Positions 7,712-15,865 of a stretch of DNA of 64,000 nucleotides are shown here, in pieces. The position numbers were made by a program, and so were the translations under genes. The notes beneath the pieces are model-generated. The model made no database searches and had not been told where the DNA came from. It was given only the letters and a program-made list of their open reading frames with translations. Each line of letters starts with the position of its first letter. Position 1 is the stretch's first letter. The stretch is from Paenibacillus etheri (GTDB lineage Bacteria; Bacillota; Bacilli; Paenibacillales; Paenibacillaceae): contig NZ_LCZJ02000023.1 of NCBI RefSeq assembly GCF_001012825.1, forward strand, positions 1 through 64,000, read 5' to 3'.

Positions 7712-8443
7712 TCATTCTTTATTTTTAGACTCCAACATTTGTATAACCTCTTTTGCTTTATCTATCGCTTCTTCTAGAGAATAGATTAAACGATCTGTTA
7801 CTGTAACAATATCTTCGTATTCTCCAGGCGTATCTAGTATTTCTTTAATGCTTAGTTCCTTTAATTGTCCAGCTGAATTAAGAAGCCGAAGTATGGCACT
7901 CATTGAATAGTGAGCTGCTCGCAATGTACGAATAATCTTCATTCTATTTAATTCTTGTTCAGTGTATATGCGATAATTATTCGGTAGTCTAGGAACCGTT
8001 AATAAACCATTTCTTTCCCAGTTACGCAGGATCTCAGGCGATAAATTCAATAACTGAGTGATTTCAATCCGAGTATAGGTTTGATTAGGCAATGACTCCT
8101 TGCCACTGAGCCATTGTTCAACCAATAGAACCGCTTCTAAAGCTAGTTGATATTCTTGTTCAAGATGAGCCAAATAGTTATGAGCAAGTTCAAATGCCCG
8201 CTTAAAATCTCTTTTACCACTAGCCTCAGCAATAGCACGTGCTTTTGCACGGCTATGGCCTTGAATTATCTCACAATGAAAAGCGGTTCTTACGATTTGA
8301 AGCTGAAATAAATGGAGCTCTGAAAAAACTCGATATCCATTCACTGCACGAGGAACTGGAGAAATATACTTCCACTCTTCATAAATGCGAACGGTATTGG
8401 GATGTACGTTAACAAGACTCGCGATTTCTTTGGTGCTATACAT
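7712..8443 (-). CDS. MerR-type regulator with two MerR-like helix-turn-helix domains
   Basis: A 243-residue protein. An N-terminal MerR domain (YSTKEIASLVNVHPNTVRIY, then NGYRVF) is followed by a helical stretch and a second MerR-like domain (YTRIEITQLLNLSPEILRNW, then NNYRIYTEQELNRMKIIR at about 140-185). Two DNA-binding domains in one chain is unusual for MerR proteins, which normally dimerise through a C-terminal coiled coil. The ATG at 8443 follows GGAGGAGT by the right spacing; the longer reading frame would put that site inside the gene. It is last in the operon with the ABC-2 transporter and probably regulates it. Confidence 0.8.
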   Translation of the reverse strand: MYSTKEIASLVNVHPNTVRIYEEWKYISPVPRAVNGYRVFSELHLFQLQIVRTAFHCEIIQGHSRAKARAIAEASGKRDFKRAFELAHNYLAHLEQEYQLALEAVLLVEQWLSGKESLPNQTYTRIEITQLLNLSPEILRNWERNGLLTVPRLPNNYRIYTEQELNRMKIIRTLRAAHYSMSAILRLLNSAGQLKELSIKEILDTPGEYEDIVTVTDRLIYSLEEAIDKAKEVIQMLESKNKE

Positions 8444-8456
8444 CCATACTCCTCCT

Positions 8457-9194
8457 TCACTTCCATTTAAAAAATTTGATTGCGCCACTTAAACCAATCA
8501 ATATACATAAACCAAGAATTATAATGCTTATAAATAAGTGCTGAATAGGCTCACCAATCGAAACTTGTTTTAGTAAATGAATGCCATGTGAAAGGGGTAA
8601 AATATCCATTAACCATTGGAAAAATTGTGGCATAATCTCGTACGGAATCGTCGCACCCGAAAATAGAAGCATTGTGAAGTAGGCAACTGAACTCCATAAA
8701 TTTGCAGACTTTTGATCAGGAACGACACTGCCGATAAGAATCCCAATACTGTACATCGCACACACTACAAATGCATAACTGAGGAGAAAGACTCCCCATG
8801 AACCGCCCATTTCGTAATCAAATAATAAAGTATATACAGCAGTTACGCCAATAAATGAAACAAGTGCTGAAGATAACTGAATAACGACTTGTGCAAATAA
8901 TATGTGTAAAGGGGACACGGGTGTTACTTGGAATCTTTTTAAAATCCCTCGGTGGCGATAGTCAGCAATGGTAAGAGGTACACCCATCACTCCTGTCGCA
9001 AGTACCCCTATACAAATGACAGCAGGGTAGGAGATTTCAAACATGGATGCTCCACTGGCTGACACTTCTTTACTCATGACATATCCAAAAAGAGTCGCCA
9101 AAATGATCGGGAGTATAATCCCGAATATTAGTATATCCATGCCTTTCCAAACAAGCTTACCCTCTATCTTTAGTAGTGTCCAAAATAATTTCAT
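8457..9194 (-). CDS. ABC-2 type transporter permease
   Basis: A 245-residue integral membrane protein with six hydrophobic segments, starting after a short basic N-terminus (KLFWTLLKIEGKLVWKG) and including MDILIFGIILPIILATLFGY, ICIGVLATGVMGVPLTIAD and LWSSVAYFTMLLFSGATIPY. The last of these is typical of ABC-2 permeases of drug or lantibiotic exporters. The ATG at 9194 overlaps the ATPase stop as ATGA, with GAGGAGGA seven bases upstream. Its partners are the ATPase before it and the MerR-type regulator after it. The transported compound is unknown. Confidence 0.85.
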   Translation of the reverse strand: MKLFWTLLKIEGKLVWKGMDILIFGIILPIILATLFGYVMSKEVSASGASMFEISYPAVICIGVLATGVMGVPLTIADYRHRGILKRFQVTPVSPLHILFAQVVIQLSSALVSFIGVTAVYTLLFDYEMGGSWGVFLLSYAFVVCAMYSIGILIGSVVPDQKSANLWSSVAYFTMLLFSGATIPYEIMPQFFQWLMDILPLSHGIHLLKQVSIGEPIQHLFISIIILGLCILIGLSGAIKFFKWK

Positions 9195-9907
9195 TCCCAT
9201 TCCTCCTCACCTGAAAAATATAAATAAGCATCCTCTAACGTTGCTTGTCCACTAAGCTTTATAATTTCCTGAACGGAACCAGACGCGACTGTTTTCCCAT
9301 CTCTTAAAATGATTAAATGATCGCAGAGAGCTTCTACTTCGTCCATGTAATGAGAGGTGAGTACAATCGATAGTCCTTTTTCTTTCATAGTTAAAAGCTG
9401 TTTCCACAGTATTTTACGTGCCTTGGTATCAAGACCCGTTGTTAATTCATCTAGAAAGACGAGCTGAGGATTGGGCAAAAGGGCCAACAATACAGCTAAC
9501 CGCTGCTTTTCACCACCAGAAAGCGACTTCACTAACTGCTTTTTCTTTTCATGTAATCCAAAGGTTTGGAGTAAGGGCTGGATAGCTTGTGGTTTTTTGT
9601 ACAAAGCACGCCATTGGATACAAGCTTCTTCTAGGGTTAGGCGATCTTGAAAATTTGTGTCTTGAAATTGCACTCCAACTTTTTGAAACACTTCCTTTCG
9701 TTCTGTTATTGGCGATTTCCCCAGTAATACAAGCTCTTGGAATTCACTTTTTTCGATGCCAAGAATTGCGGCAATACTCGAAGACTTCCCAGCACCATTT
9801 GCACCTAATAAACCTATCACTTCACCTTCGTGTAAATTAAAATTTAAATCCTGGACAGCCATTTTATCTCCGTATCGTACAGAGAGATCTTTTACGGATA
9901 AAACCAT
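9191..9907 (-). CDS. ABC transporter ATP-binding protein
   Basis: A 238-residue ATPase with Walker A GANGAGKS (residues 35-42), Q-loop in VGVQFQD, signature LSGGEKQR, Walker B LVFLDELTTGLD and switch histidine in LTSHYMDE. The Walker B has DELTTGLD where DEPTSGLD is usual, but Asp and Glu are kept. It pairs with the overlapping ABC-2 permease gene. GAGGTGGGG lies just before the ATG. It is likely the first gene of a three-gene operon with its own MerR-type control, probably exporting a toxic or antimicrobial compound. Confidence 0.9.
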   Translation of the reverse strand: MVLSVKDLSVRYGDKMAVQDLNFNLHEGEVIGLLGANGAGKSSSIAAILGIEKSEFQELVLLGKSPITERKEVFQKVGVQFQDTNFQDRLTLEEACIQWRALYKKPQAIQPLLQTFGLHEKKKQLVKSLSGGEKQRLAVLLALLPNPQLVFLDELTTGLDTKARKILWKQLLTMKEKGLSIVLTSHYMDEVEALCDHLIILRDGKTVASGSVQEIIKLSGQATLEDAYLYFSGEEEWE

Positions 9908-9993
9908 ATCCCCACCTCATTTCAGATATTAGGTTTACACTATATCAAATGAAGTAAAGGCTGGTGGTATATTGGAGGGTTTGTTTTTTGAAA

Positions 9994-10039
9994 CAAAAAA
10001 AAGAGGCGGTCAGCTCGTATTACGAACTAACCATCCTCT
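9994..10039 (-). terminator. Terminator of the CLC-F gene
   Basis: A long stem (AGAGG and GGTTAGTTCGT paired with ACGAGCTGACC and CCTCT, wobble pairs included) around an AAT loop is followed by eight T on the minus strand, about 35 bp after the stop at 10074. Confidence 0.85.
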
Positions 10040-10073
10040 GTCAGGTGCTTATATTTTCAAAAATCCAACAAAT

Positions 10074-11378
10074 TTATTTTCTTTTTTTAACATTACTTAT
10101 CCTAGTCCCTTGAGGAATTGAAATCAACCGGCTCTTCGATACACCAATAAGCTGTGAAGTATAAATACTACTATGTCCGGAGAACAAATAACTCACCACA
10201 CAAGCGATGAACATGTATACTGCACCCTCTGAACCAAACAGCTCGATCCCCATTAAAAAGCAAGCGATAGGTGTACTTGTAGCTCCACAGAAGACAGCAA
10301 TAAAACCGAGGGCAGCCAAAAAGGGTCCATACACATGTAATATTCCAGCCAAAGCATTGCCTAATGTGGCACCCATCGCAAACAACGGAGTAACCTCACC
10401 GCCCTGAAATCCTGTTCCTAAAGTAAAGGCGGTAAAGATTAGCTTCCATAAAAAAGCGAACGGCGAAACATCTCCCTCAAAAGAATCCTTGATTAATGGA
10501 ATTCCGAGGCCTAAGTAATCACGGGACCCTACAAGGAATACTAAGGCAATGATAATTATTCCACCTACTGCACCTTTTATCATTGGATTGCTTATCATGA
10601 CGGTGAAGGTTCTTTTTAGAAAATGAGTCAGTTCACTGAAAAGCATACTCACGAGACCAAAAATTACAGAGGCCAATACCACTTTTAGAATAATCATTAA
10701 ACTTAAGATTGGAAATTCGTTCACTACATAGTGAGTATGATGAACGCCCCACAATCGAGTGGTGACCAAATCACCAACAAAGCTGGCCACAAAACATGGA
10801 AGTAACGCCTGTTGGCTAATGATTCCAATCGTTGCTACCTCTAGACCAAATAAGGTACCGGCCAGCGGTGTTCCGAAAATAGAACCAAAGCCTCCACTAA
10901 TCCCGCACATTAACAGTATTTTGCGATCCAGTGGGCTGATTTTGATCAGCTTTCCAAACCACTCCGCGAGGCTTCCTCCCATTTGTACAGCTGTTCCCTC
11001 ACGCCCGGCAGATCCGCCAAACAAATGAGTTACTAGTGTCCCGAACAATACTAAGGGTGCCATCCGTAAAGGAATGGTCTCGTTGCCATCTTGAATTTGT
11101 TCTAAAATAAGGTTATTTCCTTTAGCGCTGTTTTTTCCGTAACGCATATATAAGAAACTTACAAGTACTCCCCCAAGAGGTAGCAAATAAAGCAGCCATG
11201 GATGCTCTAAACGTTCATCTGTTACATAGTCCAAGCTTTTCAGAAAGAAAGCCGAGGCAGTTCCCGATAAGAGTCCAACCACACTTCCGAGTACAATCCA
11301 TTTGACAAATGTACTCCATAGTGCAAAATGACTTCTTTTCTTAGCGAATTCATACCATCGTGCAGACCGTTGATTCAT
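10074..11378 (-). CDS. CLC-F type fluoride/proton antiporter
   Basis: A 434-residue CLC channel-family membrane protein with about ten hydrophobic segments. It has SAGREGTAVQMG where chloride CLCs have GREGP, and GNNLI in place of the chloride-binding GSGIP loop; these changes mark the fluoride-exporting CLC-F clade. The gating glutamate (GREG) is present. The gene follows directly a fluoride riboswitch, which strongly supports fluoride export. The ATG at 11378 is preferred over a TTG 15 bases upstream because GGGAG lies eight bases before it. It acts in the cell membrane, trading F- for H+. Confidence 0.93.
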   Translation of the reverse strand: MNQRSARWYEFAKKRSHFALWSTFVKWIVLGSVVGLLSGTASAFFLKSLDYVTDERLEHPWLLYLLPLGGVLVSFLYMRYGKNSAKGNNLILEQIQDGNETIPLRMAPLVLFGTLVTHLFGGSAGREGTAVQMGGSLAEWFGKLIKISPLDRKILLMCGISGGFGSIFGTPLAGTLFGLEVATIGIISQQALLPCFVASFVGDLVTTRLWGVHHTHYVVNEFPILSLMIILKVVLASVIFGLVSMLFSELTHFLKRTFTVMISNPMIKGAVGGIIIIALVFLVGSRDYLGLGIPLIKDSFEGDVSPFAFLWKLIFTAFTLGTGFQGGEVTPLFAMGATLGNALAGILHVYGPFLAALGFIAVFCGATSTPIACFLMGIELFGSEGAVYMFIACVVSYLFSGHSSIYTSQLIGVSKSRLISIPQGTRISNVKKRK

Positions 11379-11415
11379 AACAGCAACTCCCAAAGTCAGT
11401 ATAAATTAGTCTCTG

Positions 11416-11461
11416 GCAACAAAACAGACTCCTACCAGTGAAGCACACTCTGGTAGGAGTC
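11416..11461 (-). terminator. Expression-platform terminator of the fluoride riboswitch
   Basis: A perfect 12-bp stem, GACTCCTACCAG / CTGGTAGGAGTC, followed by TGTTTTGTT. Its left arm is the last strand of the aptamer, so fluoride binding and termination compete. Confidence 0.93.
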
Positions 11462-11503
11462 ATTAGTCTGAAGAGACAGTTGAGGCGAACTCCATCGCCT
11501 AGT
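11452..11503 (-). ncRNA. Fluoride riboswitch (crcB motif)
   Basis: The minus strand reads AGGCGATGGAGTTCGCCTC, then AACTGTCTC, TTCAGA and CTAATGACTCCTACC. This fits the crcB consensus: GGCGAUGG stem, the AA-C junction, a variable hairpin and the conserved UAAUGACUCCUACC. It lies between the yeeI-like gene and the CLC-F gene and directs the latter. With fluoride the aptamer sequesters CUCCUACC, blocks the downstream terminator and switches the exporter on. Confidence 0.95.
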
Positions 11504-11513
11504 TATGTTATTC

Positions 11514-12233
11514 TTAATCCTCAGAATCTACGTTATGATACACTTGTTGAACATCTTCTAAATCTTCTAAGGCATCAATCAATTTCTCGAACTGAACTTG
11601 TGCATCTTCAGGAAGTGTTACATAGTTCTGTGGAAGCATGTTAAGCTCAGCAACAGTAAATTCAGTGATTCCTGCATTCTTGAATACTTCTTGTACGGCA
11701 TGGAACTGATCAGGCTCAGCGTACACGATAACCGCTTCATCCTCTTCCAATACATCACGTACATCAAGTTCTGCATCGAACATCATCTCAATGACTTCAT
11801 CGGCAGTTTTACCTTCTATTCCAATAACAGCCGTTGAGTCAAACATGTAGGCTACAGATCCGCTGACACCCATATTCCCGCCATTCTTACTGAATGTGGA
11901 ACGGATTAAAGGCGCTGTACGATTAACATTATTCGTAAGTGCATCGACGATAATCATCGAACCGTTAGGTCCAAATCCTTCGTAACGAAGCTCCTCATAA
12001 TTCTCATCACCGCTGCCTTTGGCTTTATCCATCGCGCGGTCAATAATCGCTTTTGGTACATTGTAAGTTTTTGCACGTTCTAATACAACCTTCAAGGCCC
12101 GGTTTGCTTCTGGATCGGGTTCACCTTTCTTGGCTGCTACATAAATCTCAACACCAAACTTTGCATAAACGCGACTTGTGTTGGCATCTTTGGAGGCTTT
12201 CTTTTCCTTAATATTATTCCACTTACGACCCAT
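11514..12233 (-). CDS. yeeI: YebC/TACO1 family protein, YeeI type
   Basis: A 239-residue protein beginning [20 protein letters not shown], the conserved N-terminus of YeeI-type YebC proteins, with [20 protein letters not shown] and the [20 protein letters not shown] segment that follows. Length matches Bacillus YeeI. The family was long annotated as transcriptional regulators; recent work assigns YebC/YeeI to relief of ribosome stalling, for example on polyproline. The ATG at 12233 is chosen because homologues start there. Transcription towards the fluoride riboswitch ends at that terminator unless fluoride is present. Confidence 0.93.
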   Translation of the reverse strand: MGRKWNNIKEKKASKDANTSRVYAKFGVEIYVAAKKGEPDPEANRALKVVLERAKTYNVPKAIIDRAMDKAKGSGDENYEELRYEGFGPNGSMIIVDALTNNVNRTAPLIRSTFSKNGGNMGVSGSVAYMFDSTAVIGIEGKTADEVIEMMFDAELDVRDVLEEDEAVIVYAEPDQFHAVQEVFKNAGITEFTVAELNMLPQNYVTLPEDAQVQFEKLIDALEDLEDVQQVYHNVDSED

Positions 12234-12353
12234 ATTGTTCCCGCTCTCTTTCAACATGAATTAAAAACAATTGTTACTTATTATACCCTTGATTAATAGC
12301 TCTAGTAAAGTGCGCTGGTAGGTTAATCCTCTAAGCTGTCACAATACACGCAT

Positions 12354-12380
12354 AAAAGACCCCTTAATCAGTCAGGAGTC
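12354..12380 (-). terminator. Terminator of the LysR/MetE-like operon
   Basis: GACTCCT pairs with AGGGGTC (one wobble) over a nine-base loop and is followed by TTTTATG on the minus strand, about 20 bp after the stop. Confidence 0.7.
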
Positions 12381-12399
12381 TTCTAAAAACTTATTTTAT

Positions 12400-13509
12400 T
12401 TATACCCAAACCTCTTGGGCGGTTTCAATCACGAGACGTATTTTATCCCACTGCTCTTCTTCGGTTAGAATATTTCCTTCCTCGGTTGAAGCAAACCCAC
12501 ATTGAGGACTTAAGCAAAGCTTCTCAATATCTACATATTGCGCCGCTTCTTCAATACGCGCTTTAAGCTGTTCTTTGCTCTCAAGACCACCATGTTTCGT
12601 AGTTACTAGTCCCAATACCACAAATTGATCTTTAATAAAACGTAAGGGTTCAAAATCGCCCGCCCGCTCATTATCATACTCTAAGAAAAAAGCGTTCACT
12701 TTGGTATTCGAAAAAAGCTCTTCGGCCACAGGCTCATAACCACCAGCAGCGAACCATGTGGAGCGAAAATTACCTCGGCATACGTGAAGCGCGATCGTCA
12801 TATCATCCGGACGATTGGCAATACTCTCATTGATCAGCCTGACGTAATCCTTAGCTAATTGATCTGGATCTGTTCCTCTGCTTCGTAAATGTGCCCGATG
12901 TCTACCACTACACAACGTTCCCCAAGTTGTATCATCTAACTGGAGGTAGCGGCAGCCTGCATCATAGAACGCTTGGATTGCAGTTCGGTAAACAGCAATA
13001 ATATCTTGTAATAGGGTTTCCTGATCTGGATAAACTTCATTCCCGTTAAACTCCTCCACAAAGTGAAATAAAGCGGGTGAAGGTATCGTCATTTTTGGAA
13101 TTCGGTCTCCAGCCATTTGCTTCAGAGCGATAAATTGCTCAATCATCGGATGATCTTCAAAGGCAATTCGGTCCACGATTCGAAAAGATTCCGCGCGCTG
13201 AGCTGCTTCCGCTCTTCCTTGATTTAAGTTTATCTTCTCCGTCCCTTTAATCCCTACAAAGAAATCGAGATGCCACCAGGAACGGCGAAATTCCCCGTCT
13301 GTGACCGCAAATAAACCCACTTCTTTTTGCAGTTCTAGTAACTTGGTGATTTCAATATTCTCTATTTCATGAAGCTGACTGCCCGTGATTTCACCATTGT
13401 CATATTGGAGGCGGGCTGCTTTAATCTCATCCGTTCGTAAGAAGCTGCCAACGATATCGTAGCGAAAGGGTGGAGCATTTCTCTGGGTGCCAATTACGGG
13501 TCTAATCAT
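12400..13509 (-). CDS. Cobalamin-independent methionine synthase family protein (YxjG/YxjH-like)
   Basis: A 369-residue protein related to the C-terminal catalytic half of MetE. It starts with a PPFRYDIVGSFLR motif, has DGEFRRSWWHLDFF, and the likely zinc ligands His and Cys in ALHVCRGN and Cys in SPQCGFAS. These short paralogues (YxjG, YxjH in Bacillus) lack the N-terminal duplicate domain and the folate-binding part of full MetE. In Bacillus they are linked to methionine or sulfur salvage. It is 16 bp downstream of the LysR gene and probably cotranscribed with and controlled by it. No S-box was seen. Confidence 0.85.
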   Translation of the reverse strand: MIRPVIGTQRNAPPFRYDIVGSFLRTDEIKAARLQYDNGEITGSQLHEIENIEITKLLELQKEVGLFAVTDGEFRRSWWHLDFFVGIKGTEKINLNQGRAEAAQRAESFRIVDRIAFEDHPMIEQFIALKQMAGDRIPKMTIPSPALFHFVEEFNGNEVYPDQETLLQDIIAVYRTAIQAFYDAGCRYLQLDDTTWGTLCSGRHRAHLRSRGTDPDQLAKDYVRLINESIANRPDDMTIALHVCRGNFRSTWFAAGGYEPVAEELFSNTKVNAFFLEYDNERAGDFEPLRFIKDQFVVLGLVTTKHGGLESKEQLKARIEEAAQYVDIEKLCLSPQCGFASTEEGNILTEEEQWDKIRLVIETAQEVWV

Positions 13510-13525
13510 ACCGATCCTCCTACTG

Positions 13526-14458
13526 CTATAGTAAAAAATGATTTAGATCAAAATAACTTCCTGAAACCAGGTCATTCAAAATCTCGATATACTTAGATGC
13601 CATTACACTCGGTCTGCGATCTTTATGCGCTATCCAGCCAACCGTAAATACTTCATTGCTCTCAAAAGGAATCGTCTTCAGTCCATCTCCATTGAGATCA
13701 GATGCCAGAATTCCAGTACCTACCGTATAACAATCTGTACCCATTAATAAATTGGTCAGTGTCGCCCGGTCATTCACCTTAATATTCTTCTCAATTTGTG
13801 AAAAGCTTAACATTTCCTCCGAGAAGTGCAGTGAATTGTTCTCACCCTGTTCAAAAGTGATATAAGGGAACGGCACAATATCATTCTGTGTAATGACTTC
13901 CTTATGAGCAAGCGGATGTCCGGTTCGAACATACAGATGTGGATCGGTATTAAAGAGTGGAGTGAATTTCAGATTGCCATCACTAAACAGTTTATTCATA
14001 TGCTTATAGTTACTCTCGTTAATATAAAGAATTCCTAAATCACTGCGCAAGGTACGTACATCTTCGATGATCTCGTAGGTTTGCGTCTCTCTCAAGCTAA
14101 AGTTGTATTCTGAGACGTCATTGTGCTTCATGAGATTTACAAAGGCGTCAACCACAAAGGCGTAATGCTGCGTAGAGATGGAAAAATAGACCGGACTACG
14201 CTTTTTCCCGGTATAACGATTCTCCATAAGCTCCGTCTGTTCAATAATTTGGCGGGCATAACCCAGGAATTCCATCCCCTCAACAGAAATACTGATTCCA
14301 CGGTTGGTCCGCTCAAAGATCGTAATCCCCAGTTCACCTTCTAACTCTTTAATGGCATTGGACAGGCTCGGTTGAGAAACAAAGAGCTTTTTTGCCGCCT
14401 CATTCATGGAGCCACTATTTGCAATTTCGATAGCGTAGCGGAGTTGTTGCAACGTCAC
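13526..14458 (-). CDS. LysR family transcriptional regulator
   Basis: A 310-residue protein with an N-terminal winged helix (MTLQQLRYAIEIANSGSMNE, then KLFVSQPSLSNAIKELEGEL) and a C-terminal substrate-binding domain (from about residue 90). The overall look is that of CysB/CmbR-type sulfur or methionine regulators, but this is not certain. It is transcribed just ahead of the MetE-like gene with a 16-bp gap, which makes that gene its likely target. A CysB-like effector role would fit, for example sensing a methionine precursor; this is inference. Confidence 0.85.
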   Translation of the reverse strand: MTLQQLRYAIEIANSGSMNEAAKKLFVSQPSLSNAIKELEGELGITIFERTNRGISISVEGMEFLGYARQIIEQTELMENRYTGKKRSPVYFSISTQHYAFVVDAFVNLMKHNDVSEYNFSLRETQTYEIIEDVRTLRSDLGILYINESNYKHMNKLFSDGNLKFTPLFNTDPHLYVRTGHPLAHKEVITQNDIVPFPYITFEQGENNSLHFSEEMLSFSQIEKNIKVNDRATLTNLLMGTDCYTVGTGILASDLNGDGLKTIPFESNEVFTVGWIAHKDRRPSVMASKYIEILNDLVSGSYFDLNHFLL

Positions 14459-14580
14459 TCCTATTCCCCCTGTTCCAGACCTGTTAGTTCTGTATTCTGT
14501 ATCATGCTAGGTGATATCGTAGCATATTTTCATATGGCAATCCAAGACAATCCTTTTCTTATTTACGTATTAAGAGTGCT

Positions 14581-15696
14581 TTAGTGTGTACGCTTCTTAG
14601 CAGCATCAATTTGGGAGGGGTCAAGTCCCTTCCAAATATTCGGCATATCGACTTGCTCAGGGTTCTCAAATACAAGAAAAGCCGTAGGTAAATATCGTTC
14701 TCCATATTGAGAGGATGGCTTGTTCATAATCTCGTTGTCTTTTACCAGCACGGTGGAAGAACCTCCATCCAGATTCGCTGCAATTACAGCGCCATGCTTA
14801 AGAAGGATTTGTTGCACATCATATAGATTAGCACCAATACTATAAGTGGGTTGTCTTCCATCAATAACAACAAATATAATCGCCCCGTCAGCTCGCTGGC
14901 CCATCGCTGTTCTTGGTGCAATTCCCCAACCTTCAGCCGCGTTCTTAATCAATCCTTTTCCATTGACGATTAAACGAGGGCTAAAAGTTACTGCCTCCTG
15001 AACACCCATTTTACTAATCTCGTCTAAAGTATAATTTCCAGCAACCATTTTCCCTTGTTTATCAAGGCCTACGATCTGTGTTGATTTCTTGCCACCGAGG
15101 CCGTTGTAATATAACTTACCTTGTGATATCACAATACCGATAGGCTTAAATCCGTTACCTTTCCAGTTGGGATCAGCGAATCCACCACCGTTAACGCCCG
15201 CAATAGCACCTGTGCGCTTCACCATGCTAGTTACTTTCTCACCTGACCCTACTTTATCCGGAATTCCCAAACGAACTTTAGTAGGATCATTAACGATCAT
15301 GACATATCCGGAATATCCGGTACCTGATACATTTTCTATCTCGACCAGTGGTTTCTCTTTTACTTCTGGTTCAGGAGTGATGGTGTGTGTATCCTTTTCG
15401 ACCCCCATCTCTTCAAATAGGGAGCTATATTCAGTTACTCTGTCCTTTAATCCATCCTCGCCAATAATATATTTAGCCATGTAACGGTGCTGTGTTGTAA
15501 TCAGTGTATCAGCGATTGAATAGCGCAGATTTTTAGCCGAAGGTGCAAAGTAAAACCAACCGCCTCCAGCAATCAACAAAATTAAGCAGAATAGAAACAC
15601 TTTGGATAGTGTTCGGAAAAAGCCCCGTTTCTTACGTTTTTTTGTTGGCTTCTTTTTGCGTACGGTGGAACGTTGAGGTAATGATGAAGTGCTCAC
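14581..15696 (-). CDS. Membrane-anchored phosphodiester glycosidase (NAGPA domain)
   Basis: A 371-residue protein with a very basic N-terminus (RKKKPTKKRKKRG), one membrane anchor (VFLFCLILLIAGGGWFYF, about residues 33-50) and a large extracellular domain. The domain has GAIAGVNGGGFADP, APRTAMGQ and AANLDGGSSTVL, the hallmarks of the NAGPA phosphodiester glycosidase fold, first known from the lysosomal enzyme that uncovers mannose-6-phosphate. In Bacillota it acts on cell-wall or exopolysaccharide phosphodiesters. It is the last gene before the LysR gene on this strand. The exact substrate is unknown. Confidence 0.85.
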   Translation of the reverse strand: MSTSSLPQRSTVRKKKPTKKRKKRGFFRTLSKVFLFCLILLIAGGGWFYFAPSAKNLRYSIADTLITTQHRYMAKYIIGEDGLKDRVTEYSSLFEEMGVEKDTHTITPEPEVKEKPLVEIENVSGTGYSGYVMIVNDPTKVRLGIPDKVGSGEKVTSMVKRTGAIAGVNGGGFADPNWKGNGFKPIGIVISQGKLYYNGLGGKKSTQIVGLDKQGKMVAGNYTLDEISKMGVQEAVTFSPRLIVNGKGLIKNAAEGWGIAPRTAMGQRADGAIIFVVIDGRQPTYSIGANLYDVQQILLKHGAVIAANLDGGSSTVLVKDNEIMNKPSSQYGERYLPTAFLVFENPEQVDMPNIWKGLDPSQIDAAKKRTH

Positions 15697-15826
15697 TTCT
15701 TTTTCCTCCCTGACTATTACGGAATTTGAAAATAAATGTCTAACTTTATCATAGACGATACATTTTATGAAAAGTTACTATTAAGTAACAACCTAAAACA
15801 AATAAGTAACCTCCTAAACCAAAACG

Positions 15827-15856
15827 AGCAGGTTTCCAATAATTCGGAAACCTGCT
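15827..15856 (-). terminator. Terminator of the tandem-TPM gene
   Basis: A perfect 11-bp stem AGCAGGTTTCC / GGAAACCTGCT followed by CGTTTTGGTTT on the minus strand, directly after the stop at 15866. Confidence 0.85.
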
Positions 15857-15865
15857 AGCCATTAA

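Noticed and set aside
12258-12399. Possible S-box or T-box leader for the MetE-like gene
   Set aside because: This gap lies downstream of that gene on its strand, and the region upstream of the LysR gene also shows no S-box or T-box core motifs, only ordinary promoter-like DNA.
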